From: Sphingomonas sanguinis NBRC 13937
GTDB lineage: Bacteria > Pseudomonadota > Alphaproteobacteria > Sphingomonadales > Sphingomonadaceae
DNA: 52,787 bases
NCBI RefSeq assembly: GCF_001591005.1
Contig: NZ_BCTY01000025.1
Location: forward strand, 1 to 52,787
Reading direction: 5' to 3'
Below are positions 1 through 7,808 of the stretch, one piece after another. Below the pieces are notes generated by a model, which did not search any database, was not told where the DNA came from, and saw only the letters and a list, made by a program, of their open reading frames with translations. Position 1 is the stretch's first letter. Each line of letters begins with the position of its first letter. Both the position numbers and the translations under genes were made by a program.

Positions 1-33
1 TAAGTTTGGCTTCTTAGGGAACGCCGCGAGGGA

Positions 34-3000
34 CTACGCCGGACGAAAGCGCCGTGACACGGTGGGGTTAGCCGAACCGGTGTTGAGCGCGTAGTCGCTC
101 CGGCGTGCTTTTCGGCTAAGTGTATGTGCCGACGGAGTGATCGCAAGCTCAAAGCCCGCTGGGTCGATCCAAACAACCTCATTATCCCGCAGTACGGGTA
201 CCACGGCATAGTGCCCGCGTTGTCCGTTGGTGCCGGTCAGCACGGCGTCAAACTGCGCAGTCGGCTTGTCCTCGGTGGCCTTCCTGGCGAGTGACCTCTG
301 CCACTCGAGGAAGCGCTGCGGATCGATGAACGCGTCCGGTTCGGGGGCTGGTTCAGCAGATGTCAGCCAGCGATTAAAGTCGGCGCGGCGGTTCGCGCCT
401 TCATCCCGTGTCTTCGCCAAACCCTGAGATAGACAGAAGGCGATGAATGGATCGTGCGTACCCCAGCGTAGGAGTTCCCGTGCCCAAAAGCCGAACCACG
501 GAAGACCGGTCGTAGCCTTCCAATCACTCAAGCTAGGGATGGCTAACGGATCGGCTGCCCCCAGCGACCAAGCCTGCGCAACGACGGCTCCCAACGCCAT
601 ACCAAGACGGTATTCGAGGTTGTCGGCGACGAAACGCTGCCAAGATCGCAGTTGATCGGGGGCAGGGGGTGTTACATCAGGTTCGTTGAGGCACCACCCA
701 AGGACGTCATTCCAGCGGTCAAGCAGACGCTCATCGGTATCGGTCCGGCGGACGCGGAAACCGTAGCCGCGATCGTCCTTGATGAGATCGCCGATCCGCT
801 CGAACACGTCGATCCGTTCTTCTGGACTAGCGGTCCCGTAGTTTACCGCCTTGCTGATTTCCGCAAGTATCGCGGTCGCTACTCCCTCGAACCGGCGACC
901 AATCACCGGTGTGAAGCCAAATTGGTAGAGGCGAGTGCGTTCGGCACGGTCAGGGTAGAGCTGGGTGACTACGCCGGAACCGCGACGAATAAATGCTTGT
1001 TCAAGCCATGCTTCTTGGGCGGTTGCTGTTGCGCTGAACGTGCGCTCCCAAACGCTTTTCAGATGTGCCTCGATCTGCGCGCGCGACATTGCAGCAGTAT
1101 CGCTTTGCTGAAGTTCCTCCACGGCCGCCAACGCCAAGCCATCAAGCTCATCCATGGCATCCGCAAGTCGGGCACGAGGGTCGGTCGCTCCAGTGCCGGC
1201 TGCTGCGCTGACGGTCGTGGGCGCCGTCGCCTCGAGCCAGTTGAGGAAGTCGTCTGGCGATACCTGCAGCAGCCGATGCGCGCGATCCCAGATCAGTTCC
1301 AGCAGCATCGCCAGGGGGCTGGGCACACTATCGGCATCACGCTCTTCTATTACAAGCGCATCACGCAGCTGGTCGTATTCCGTACTCAAGGTTGCCAGCT
1401 GACGACGCTGTATGGGGCGGCTCGCAGTGGCAGTGGTTGAAATTTGGCGGGGCAGAGCGACCAGGGTCAGTCCTTCAATCCCTCGCGATGCACCAGGTCG
1501 CCCAGCGCGTCCGGCAAGATTGCGAAACTCCGCCGTACTAAGCGGAGCGATGATCTGCTCCTCCTCGACTGGATCCCACGATGTGCGCTTCAGTGAGGTC
1601 AAAAATATGAGATCGAACGGAAGATTCACACCCTCCGTCAATGTCGCCGTCGCGACCGTTATCGGGCAAATACGCTGATCGATCATCTCCACCATCAACC
1701 GACGGAGACGCTGCGGCATCTGACCGTGGCTGGTGGCAATTCCCCGTTCCAACAGGAAAAGCTCGAAGCTATCGGCTCCACAATAGTCCTGACAAGCGGC
1801 TCGCGCCTCGTCAAAGCGCTCACCACGGCGGCCCCGGGGCGGCGTAAAATTGACGATCGCCTGCCAAGCTGGCAGCTCAAGCGCTTCTTTGTACCAGCGC
1901 ATCGTTTGTTCGGGCTCTTGCGCGACCGAGATCAGGATGCGCTGATCCTCCTCTACGAGATGCAGGGCGGTCCACAAAACGCTCAACGTGTTGAAGCGAT
2001 TGAGGCTGTTGCGCCACTGCGAGCGAAGCTGAGGCATCGGTGCAACGCGGAGGGGAAGATACACCGGGTCTTCCTCGCCCCGGAGGTAAAGCGGGCGGCC
2101 GTTCATGAGGTCGAGCAGGATACGACCTGATGCGTTCGTTGCGGTCTCCAGCACCCCGATAACCTGGCGGGTGCTGCGATAGCGGACGCCAACGGCCTGA
2201 GCATCCCCGCGGCCTTCGATCCAGCGCGCAACGGGCTGTGCGGCCCCCCCCTGCAACGGCGGTGAGCGCGATGCGTACGACCTCCGGCTGTCGCGCGACG
2301 ATACGCGAAACCAGCGTCTCGAGCCGGATGGCCCGATTGCTATGCTCCGCGAAGCTTACGCGGGTGGACTCGTCAGCGTCGGGTACGACCTGATGGGCTT
2401 CGTCAATAATGAGGAGTTTGATGCGCGCTATGAGGATGGGCCCGAGATAGCGCATCAACGCGTCAGCCTTCTCGACCGTAGCGATAAGCACCACCGGACG
2501 GTCGGTCGTCAGCCAGGCATCCGTGATGCCCCAGTCGGCGCCACCATACAGACCCGTAATCAGGCACTCTCGACCAAGCTCCGAGGTCAGTTTCGCCTCG
2601 ACCTCGTTCGCCAGCGCGCGAGAGGGAACGATATAAAGCGCCAACGGTCCGATCGCTGCGGGCTCCGCACGCAGGAGCAATTCTTTGACGATCGCCATGT
2701 TGGCCACCAACGTCTTGCCTGATCCGGTCGGCGTGCAAAGCGCGAAGGAGTCGTCGCGTAGTAGCCGTTCCAGTCCCTGCAGCTGCGATGTCCAAAGGAT
2801 ACCGCGCCCGCGACTGAATTGGTCACGCGCGTAATCGGTGAGCTTGGAAAGCCGCTCTGGCCGGAGCACAGCTAATGCGCGCAGGGGTTTGTAGATGGAG
2901 GCGGCAACGAAGCGATCGGCCACATCCCGGATCAGGGAAAGAACGAGCGCTGCATCGTCGCTGAAGGTCCGAGCTGCCATCTCGTCGAGCGCGCGCAACT

Positions 3001-3670
3001 TGGCCATTGCGCGATCCAGGCGTGGATCGTCACCGCGGCGGAGGCAGTCGGCGATGAGGCCGACAGTGCGAACTAATTCGATGGTGAAGTACCAGGTGAC
3101 GCGATCGCCATCCTCGCCGGCTTCGTCGGATTCGAGGAGCGCGGTTGCGAGCAACGTTCCCTGGTCAGGCTGGGTGAGATGTGGGTGCTCGCTCCAGAAA
3201 TTAGCGGCGCGCGCGATGACATCGTCGAAGTCGGCGCGCAGGAAGGCAGCGAGCAGGCTGACCCCATCCTGATCGGACGGCACCTGGGCGAGCAAGCCGG
3301 CTGCCATCGCCGGCAAACCGCCAAGTTGGTAGGCACCGGCCGCGAGCAATTCGATTGGTACGATCGTGCGCAGGCCGTCATCTGCCCGCGCCAACCACTC
3401 AAGCAGTTCGCCCGTGCGGCGATAGCAGTCGATAGCGCCAGGGCACGTCGGCCCATCCACTGTGCGGAAAATGTGCGCCGCATGAAGAAGACGGCGCGCG
3501 TCACTCAGCTGACTCTCAGACTCACGCGCCGACCAATGGATCGTGGGAACCTGCCAGGTCGTCTGCAAGCAACGCACGAAGGCGCGAGCCTGTGGGCGGG
3601 ATAACGCGTTTTCGATGGCCAGCGAAGTGCGAACTTGCTCTGCGACGGCACGCCGCATCTCTTCGGACAT
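34..3670 (-). pseudogene. hamB: HamB/AbpB-like DEAH helicase of a Hachiman-type system, frameshifted
   Basis: This is a superfamily 2 helicase expected to act with the nuclease encoded just upstream in anti-phage defence. The 5' part (3670 to about 2252) gives about 290 residues of mostly helical sequence without a recognised domain, then a P-loop TPTGSGKT (K319), an IIDEAH box (D423-H426) and LTAV near motif III. The reading frame is then lost in a run of eight G (coding strand, 2251-2244). Removing one G joins it to the frame that runs to the stop at 34, giving about 1210 residues. The second part has TLTEGVNLP (motif V) and NLAGRAGRPG (motif VI), as in Ski2-like and HamB helicases. ATG 3670 lies 4 nt past the hamA stop. 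Both halves look intact, so the break may be a sequencing error, a phase-variable tract or a recent mutation. HamB assignment rests on the DUF1837 partner and helicase type. Confidence 0.75.
2244..2251 (-). repeat. Homopolymer G8 (coding strand) at the hamB frameshift
   Basis: Eight consecutive C on the given strand (eight G in the coding direction) sit exactly where the helicase changes frame. With seven G the protein reads LTAVAGGAAQPVAR and continues uninterrupted for about 740 residues. With eight G it runs through unrelated sequence to a stop at 1877. Confidence 0.85.
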
Positions 3671-3674
3671 GGCG

Positions 3675-4628
3675 TCAGGGCTTCCACATAGAGGTATACA
3701 GCCCGTCGATCAGCGCCTCACCGCCTTCAAGGATCAACTCGACAACCTGCAAGTCATGCGGGGCGGTGTAGTCTGCCGGCGGCTTCTTCCACGGGATCAG
3801 CACATTCAGTTTCTTGCGGGTCGCTGCGGCGTTGCCGGCGATCACAACGAGGTTCGTCCGAGCAAGCGTGGGTACGGTCGCGGTGATCGCGGCGTCCATG
3901 GACGCAATGGCGGTCGCATGATTCACGGGATCCCGCAGCTCCAGCAGGCGCTGCAGCTGACGCAAGCCCTTCGGAACGACGCTATCCCGATTCACCTCAA
4001 ACCAAATGCCACGACCGTTGTGGACATTCTTGCCCGTAGTCGGATCTTTCAGGTTCTTCTCGCCATGGAGGAGGGCGGCGACGGCCGAGTTGGTAAGGGA
4101 GGCGCGCCACTTTGCTTCCCCGACGATGACCCGGACCACGTTCCCGGCCGCGTCGAGCCGTACCCCGACGAAGTCGGAACCGAAGCGACCGAATACCTGG
4201 CGCTTGCGGGATGGATCGTAGCGAAGGTCCCACAGATAGCTCTCCACATCGGCATGGAAGCGGAAAAGGAAGATCGGGACCGACCACTGATGCTCGCCGA
4301 CGAGTTCCTCTGCATAGGCCTGGGTTACCAAGCCGGCGACTACTTCGCCAAATAGGCCACGCCGGGCGACGGCCGGCAGGCAGTCTGGATAGCAGGCATG
4401 GGCTCCCGCCGCCCCAGCGTCCGGGTGAAGGTCGATGCCGACCTGCTTATGAAAATGTTCGCGCGCGTCGAGATGAGCTGACTCAAAATACGGGCGAAGA
4501 GCGTCGATCAGACTCTTGTCGATTGGCTTGATCTGTTCGAGCAGGAGGTGACCGTAGCGATCTTCGATCGTCCCGTTGGCATCGAGCCACGCCTCAAGTG
4601 CGGCAGATGGGGGCGGTTCGGTGTGCAC
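3675..4628 (-). CDS. hamA: HamA/AbpA-like DUF1837 nuclease (Hachiman-type)
   Basis: This is the predicted nuclease/sensor partner of the helicase downstream. The core fits a DUF1837 PD-(D/E)xK fold: RGLFGE (E115, numbered from the upstream GTG at 4688), GSDFVG (D172) and GEAKW (E191-x-K193). The open frame extends to GTG 4688, but that would overlap the end of vapC by 52 nt. GTG 4628 follows the vapC stop by 8 nt and has AGG about 8 nt upstream, so I use it (317 residues). The gene is tightly packed between vapC and hamB, which points to one transcript. In characterised Hachiman systems HamA is a DNase activated by HamB; that role here is inference from family and pairing. An AbpAB-type label is equally possible. 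Confidence 0.7.
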   Translation of the reverse strand: MHTEPPPSAALEAWLDANGTIEDRYGHLLLEQIKPIDKSLIDALRPYFESAHLDAREHFHKQVGIDLHPDAGAAGAHACYPDCLPAVARRGLFGEVVAGLVTQAYAEELVGEHQWSVPIFLFRFHADVESYLWDLRYDPSRKRQVFGRFGSDFVGVRLDAAGNVVRVIVGEAKWRASLTNSAVAALLHGEKNLKDPTTGKNVHNGRGIWFEVNRDSVVPKGLRQLQRLLELRDPVNHATAIASMDAAITATVPTLARTNLVVIAGNAAATRKKLNVLIPWKKPPADYTAPHDLQVVELILEGGEALIDGLYTSMWKP

Positions 4629-4636
4629 CTCACAAC

Positions 4637-5026
4637 CTACCGGATAGTCACGATCTTCACGGCCACGTCGCCTGCTATGTCGCGCCACGCTTTGTCGGCG
4701 GTGTACGCCGCGACGCCGAGGCGTTTGGCCAAAGCGAGGCAGAAGCGATCGCCCAGCGACAACCCGGCCGATGAGGTGGCAGCGCGCAGGTTACCGGCAT
4801 CCCAGGCGAGCGCATCATCCGCCGCGACGACGGTATAGGGCAGGGCCGCCAGCATCGCCCGCACGTCGTCAAGCGGCGCGCCTAGATGAACAAAGTGGCT
4901 GATGACCTCCGCCTGATTGATCGCGCACACTGAGGCATCCGCAATCACGCTGCCGACCTTGCTGGCACCGCGCTCGCCTTTCAACAGTGCGAGGATCGCC
5001 GAGACATCGAGAACGACATGGGTCAT
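4637..5026 (-). CDS. vapC: VapC-type PIN-domain ribonuclease toxin (copy 1)
   Basis: A 129-residue PIN-domain protein, the usual length for VapC toxins, which cleave specific tRNAs or rRNA. The acidic PIN residues are visible at D7 (VVLDVSA), E40 (AEV), D93 (GDRFCLALA) and D111 (TADKAW). It overlaps the antitoxin stop by 4 nt (ATGA), typical of translational coupling, and is followed 8 nt later by hamA. About 79 of 126 aligned residues match the second VapC at 33605-33991 by eye. Fully intact; the target RNA cannot be told from sequence. Confidence 0.9.
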   Translation of the reverse strand: MTHVVLDVSAILALLKGERGASKVGSVIADASVCAINQAEVISHFVHLGAPLDDVRAMLAALPYTVVAADDALAWDAGNLRAATSSAGLSLGDRFCLALAKRLGVAAYTADKAWRDIAGDVAVKIVTIR

Positions 5027-5265
5027 TCGCCGCTGTCCTCGCGCCGTACGGCAAGAAAGTCATCGACCGACGCGCCGGGCTGTTGTGCGTAGCGCTTGGC
5101 GATTGCTTGCGCCTTTGCCACCGCCTGCTCCACGGTGCGCAGGATAACTCCGTCCGGCGTTTCTTCGACAAGGACCGCACCGCCATCCTCAAGCCCTAGG
5201 CGCTTTCGAATGCCCACCGGCAGGCTCATACGACCATTTGGTGTGATGTTAACTTGTAGCGTCAT
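5023..5265 (-). CDS. vapB: VapB-type AbrB/MazE-fold antitoxin (copy 1)
   Basis: An 80-residue antitoxin with an N-terminal swapped-hairpin (AbrB/SpoVT) DNA-binding segment, INITPNGRMSLP then RKRLGL, and a C-terminal tail likely to wrap VapC. The frame is open to 5367, but the start at 5265 is chosen because its N-terminus MTLQVNI matches that of the paralogue at 33363 (MTLQINI). A 9-bp inverted repeat at 5283-5312 just upstream is a likely autoregulatory operator. Roughly 57 of 80 positions match the second copy by eye. Confidence 0.88.
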   Translation of the reverse strand: MTLQVNITPNGRMSLPVGIRKRLGLEDGGAVLVEETPDGVILRTVEQAVAKAQAIAKRYAQQPGASVDDFLAVRREDSGE

Positions 5266-5282
5266 ATGGCAAAGCCCGCGTG

Positions 5283-5312
5283 TGGTGGCATTAGGAGTTA
5301 TATATGCCACCA
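5283..5312. promoter_or_regulatory. Inverted repeat between vapB and the HEPN-like gene; likely VapBC operator
   Basis: Perfect 9-bp arms TGGTGGCAT (5283-5291) and ATGCCACCA (5304-5312) flank an A+T-rich 12-bp spacer. The repeat lies 17 bp upstream of the vapB start and in the divergent promoter region of the plus-strand trio. VapBC complexes usually bind such repeats to repress themselves. Whether it also controls the plus-strand genes is inference. Confidence 0.6.
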
Positions 5313-5420
5313 TGATAGCGAAGAGGCGAGGGGGTAAACGCAAGCCGCCATCGATCCCGACAGCCACAATAGTTACTAGCGATAAGCCTGATTCCTGCTA
5401 GCAAGGTGGCAGGCAAAATT

Positions 5421-6695
5421 ATGGGTCGGAACGGAGCCGAAACAGTGATCATCGACGTGCCGACGCCGGATGAATTTCACGATGCCGGCGTCAATCAGCT
5501 CTACCTGGCATGGAAGATCACCATGGACGCGCACGACGCGTGGTCCATCGGAGTTGGTGCCAGTGGGGATGCGGAGGCGACCGACGACTATTGGCGAAGT
5601 GTGCAGCCTGCACTGTCGAACGCCTACAGCCTTATCCAGCAAGCGATGGAGCTCGGCCTCAAGGGCCGGATCGCGCGCGTGTCGCCATACCTCCTCCTTG
5701 GCGATCCAGCCGACTGGAGCCCGAAGGCGGCGAAGGGGGCAACATCGTTTGGCGAGCTGCCGAGCCTCGAGGCGTCAAAGCTCGTAGCCGTGCACAACAG
5801 CGTTGCGGACCCGCCGCTGGACCCGGCGTTCAACACCTTCTGGACCGCGGTTCGCAAAGACCGCAACCGCATCATGCATTCGGCGCCGCGCGTAACCTTC
5901 ACTGCGGGTGAGGTCACCCGTACCATCCTAATGGCGGCAAACGCGCTTTTTGCGGAGACATCATGGGTTGACCGGTTGTTTGCGATGGAGGGGGAGAGCA
6001 AGTTCGCCATCTTCGGCCTGGATGACCACGTCTACAGCGCCGTTGTCGGCCAGGTGGCCTGTGCCATCGAATTCCTCACACCCGCGGAGGCGATCGACCT
6101 TTTCGGCTTCAATCCCAGGCAGCATGCCTATCTCTGTCCTGCCTGCTTTGAGGCCACGCCGTACGATTATGCGGTGGATCTCCCAAAGCTAGCCCAGTTT
6201 GCCGCCAAGGTGCCCGGCGAGACCGAGCTAAGCTGCGTCGTCTGCCAGACGACGACTGACGTTAGCAGAGACGAGTGTGTGTATCCGGAATGTGTCGGTA
6301 ACGTCATCGCCATGGAGCGGTGCCTGACCTGCTACCAGCTGCAGGACGAGCATCTGAAGATCGACGGCCCACCAAACGATGGCCAGGGGGATACTGTCTA
6401 TGGCTACGACTTCATCTTTGGCCGGCCCCGCGAACGATCGGGGCGAACTTTTCTGAAGCACTATCAACGCGAAGACAGCGATGACGGTGCCATCGCCTTT
6501 GGGAAGCGAGCGCTGACGACACCTCACCTCGCAAGCTGGACCAGCGTCTCGATCTACGAGCACCAGTCCGGTATCTTTCCCTTTGGTGACAAGGCTCGAG
6601 TGCGCCCGCTTGGTCATTGGCTACGTCAGGAGGGCACGCTGTCATGGCACAAGGACGTGACTCTCTATGATCCTGTGCATGACGGTCCAGTATGA
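5421..6695 (+). CDS. HEPN-like protein with C-terminal zinc ribbons, function unknown
   Basis: I do not recognise a named family. The N-terminal half is helical and contains VRKDRNRIMHS, which fits the HEPN RNase signature R-x4-H (R148 and H153 counted from ATG 5421). The second half has four Cys clusters, CPAC, CVVC, CVYPEC and CLTC (about residues 235-310), consistent with one or two zinc ribbons. The frame is open from GTG 5406, but ATG 5421 has AGG at a better distance and is preferred (424 residues). The stop overlaps the next gene's ATG (ATGA). HEPN domains are common in RNA-targeting defence and TA toxins, so an RNase effector is plausible but not shown. The R-x4-H could also be chance in a non-HEPN helical fold. 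Confidence 0.6.
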   Translation: MGRNGAETVIIDVPTPDEFHDAGVNQLYLAWKITMDAHDAWSIGVGASGDAEATDDYWRSVQPALSNAYSLIQQAMELGLKGRIARVSPYLLLGDPADWSPKAAKGATSFGELPSLEASKLVAVHNSVADPPLDPAFNTFWTAVRKDRNRIMHSAPRVTFTAGEVTRTILMAANALFAETSWVDRLFAMEGESKFAIFGLDDHVYSAVVGQVACAIEFLTPAEAIDLFGFNPRQHAYLCPACFEATPYDYAVDLPKLAQFAAKVPGETELSCVVCQTTTDVSRDECVYPECVGNVIAMERCLTCYQLQDEHLKIDGPPNDGQGDTVYGYDFIFGRPRERSGRTFLKHYQREDSDDGAIAFGKRALTTPHLASWTSVSIYEHQSGIFPFGDKARVRPLGHWLRQEGTLSWHKDVTLYDPVHDGPV

Positions 6696-7738
6696 TCGGC
6701 GATGATGCCGCGGAGCGCCGCGCGCTTCTCGCGATCGGGCCGATCGATCTGTCGCCAGCGTCAATCGATCTCGCACCGGATCTTAACCAGAGCGACCGCG
6801 CCCGGGTCGACCATTTCCTGGCGCGCGCATCGGCGGATGCGACCTTGCGTGCCTATCGGTCCGACTGGCGACTGTTCACGACCTGGTGCGACACACGCGG
6901 CTACGCCTCACTCCCGGCTTCACCCATTGTCACGGCTGCGTTCCTAAGCGAGCTTGCCAGAGACGGTAGCACCCATTCGAATGGGCGACCGTTATCCAAG
7001 TCGTCCATCGGTCGGCGGCTGGCCGCGATCGTCTTTGCCCACCGCGCCGCTGAGCTCGAACCGCCAACCGTACAAGCCGGCGCGGCCGCGCTGGATCGCG
7101 TGATGCGGGGTATCCGTAACGCCAAACGCAGCGATCGCCCGGCGAAGAAGCGGCCGGCCGACAGCGACGTGCTGCGTGACATGGTGCGCCATATCACCGG
7201 CTCCGCCCTCATCGACTACCGGGATCGCGCGCTGCTGAGCATCGGCATGATGGGGGCGTTCCGCCGCTCTGAGCTGGTCGCGATTGACATCGCCGATGTG
7301 GCCGAAGATCCACGCGGGCTGCTGGTCACGATTCCGTTTTCGAAGGGCGATCAGGAGGGCAAGGGGCAGAGCGTCGCGGTCCTCGATGGTCGTCGCATGG
7401 AGCCTGTGCGCCATTACCGCGCCTGGTTGGAGGTCGCGGGCATCACCGAGGGGCCCGTGTTCCGCCGTCTCACACCGCACGGCCGCCTCACCGAAAAGCC
7501 AGTTAGTCCGCAAACAGTGGCGCTGGTGGTCAAGGCGCGCGCAGCCGCAGCCGGCTATGATCCGGCACTTTTCTCAGGCCATTCACTGCGCGCCGGCTTC
7601 CTGACCGAGGCGGGTCGCCATGGTGCCAATTTGTTTAAGATGAAAGAGCACAGCCGCCATAAGTCGCTCGAGATGCTCAGCGAGTATGTTCGCGATCAGG
7701 AGGCGTTCCGCAATCACGCCGGCGAAGGCTTTGCGTAA
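6692..7738 (+). CDS. Tyrosine recombinase/integrase
   Basis: A 348-residue site-specific recombinase. Residues about 35-145 form a SAM-like core-binding domain, and the C-terminal half is the catalytic domain. The catalytic set is complete: R191 (AFRRSEL), K218 (PFSKGD), H297 and R300 (GHSLRAG), H323 (SRHKS) and the nucleophile Y332 (SEYVRD). It overlaps the preceding HEPN-like gene by 4 nt and is 70 nt from the GHKL gene, so it looks like an operon member rather than a lone terminal integrase. It could mobilise the island, or work with its neighbours as in defence loci that carry recombinases. No att site or tRNA was seen nearby. Confidence 0.88.
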   Translation: MIGDDAAERRALLAIGPIDLSPASIDLAPDLNQSDRARVDHFLARASADATLRAYRSDWRLFTTWCDTRGYASLPASPIVTAAFLSELARDGSTHSNGRPLSKSSIGRRLAAIVFAHRAAELEPPTVQAGAAALDRVMRGIRNAKRSDRPAKKRPADSDVLRDMVRHITGSALIDYRDRALLSIGMMGAFRRSELVAIDIADVAEDPRGLLVTIPFSKGDQEGKGQSVAVLDGRRMEPVRHYRAWLEVAGITEGPVFRRLTPHGRLTEKPVSPQTVALVVKARAAAAGYDPALFSGHSLRAGFLTEAGRHGANLFKMKEHSRHKSLEMLSEYVRDQEAFRNHAGEGFA

Positions 7739-7808
7739 TGAGCAGGCGCGGAAGGGATGGGTTGGCGTTGGCGAGGATGTCGCATAGGCATAAGGGCGAG
7801 GGGACGCT

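Noticed and set aside
652..1440. A 262-residue plus-strand frame over the helicase 3' part
   Set aside because: It is fully antisense to the HamB-like gene, whose motifs are clear, and its composition is Arg/Cys-rich with no family likeness.
6692..7738. The integrase as one end of an integrative element with att sites
   Set aside because: No tRNA or matching direct repeats were found near it, and it is embedded in an operon; a database comparison would be needed.
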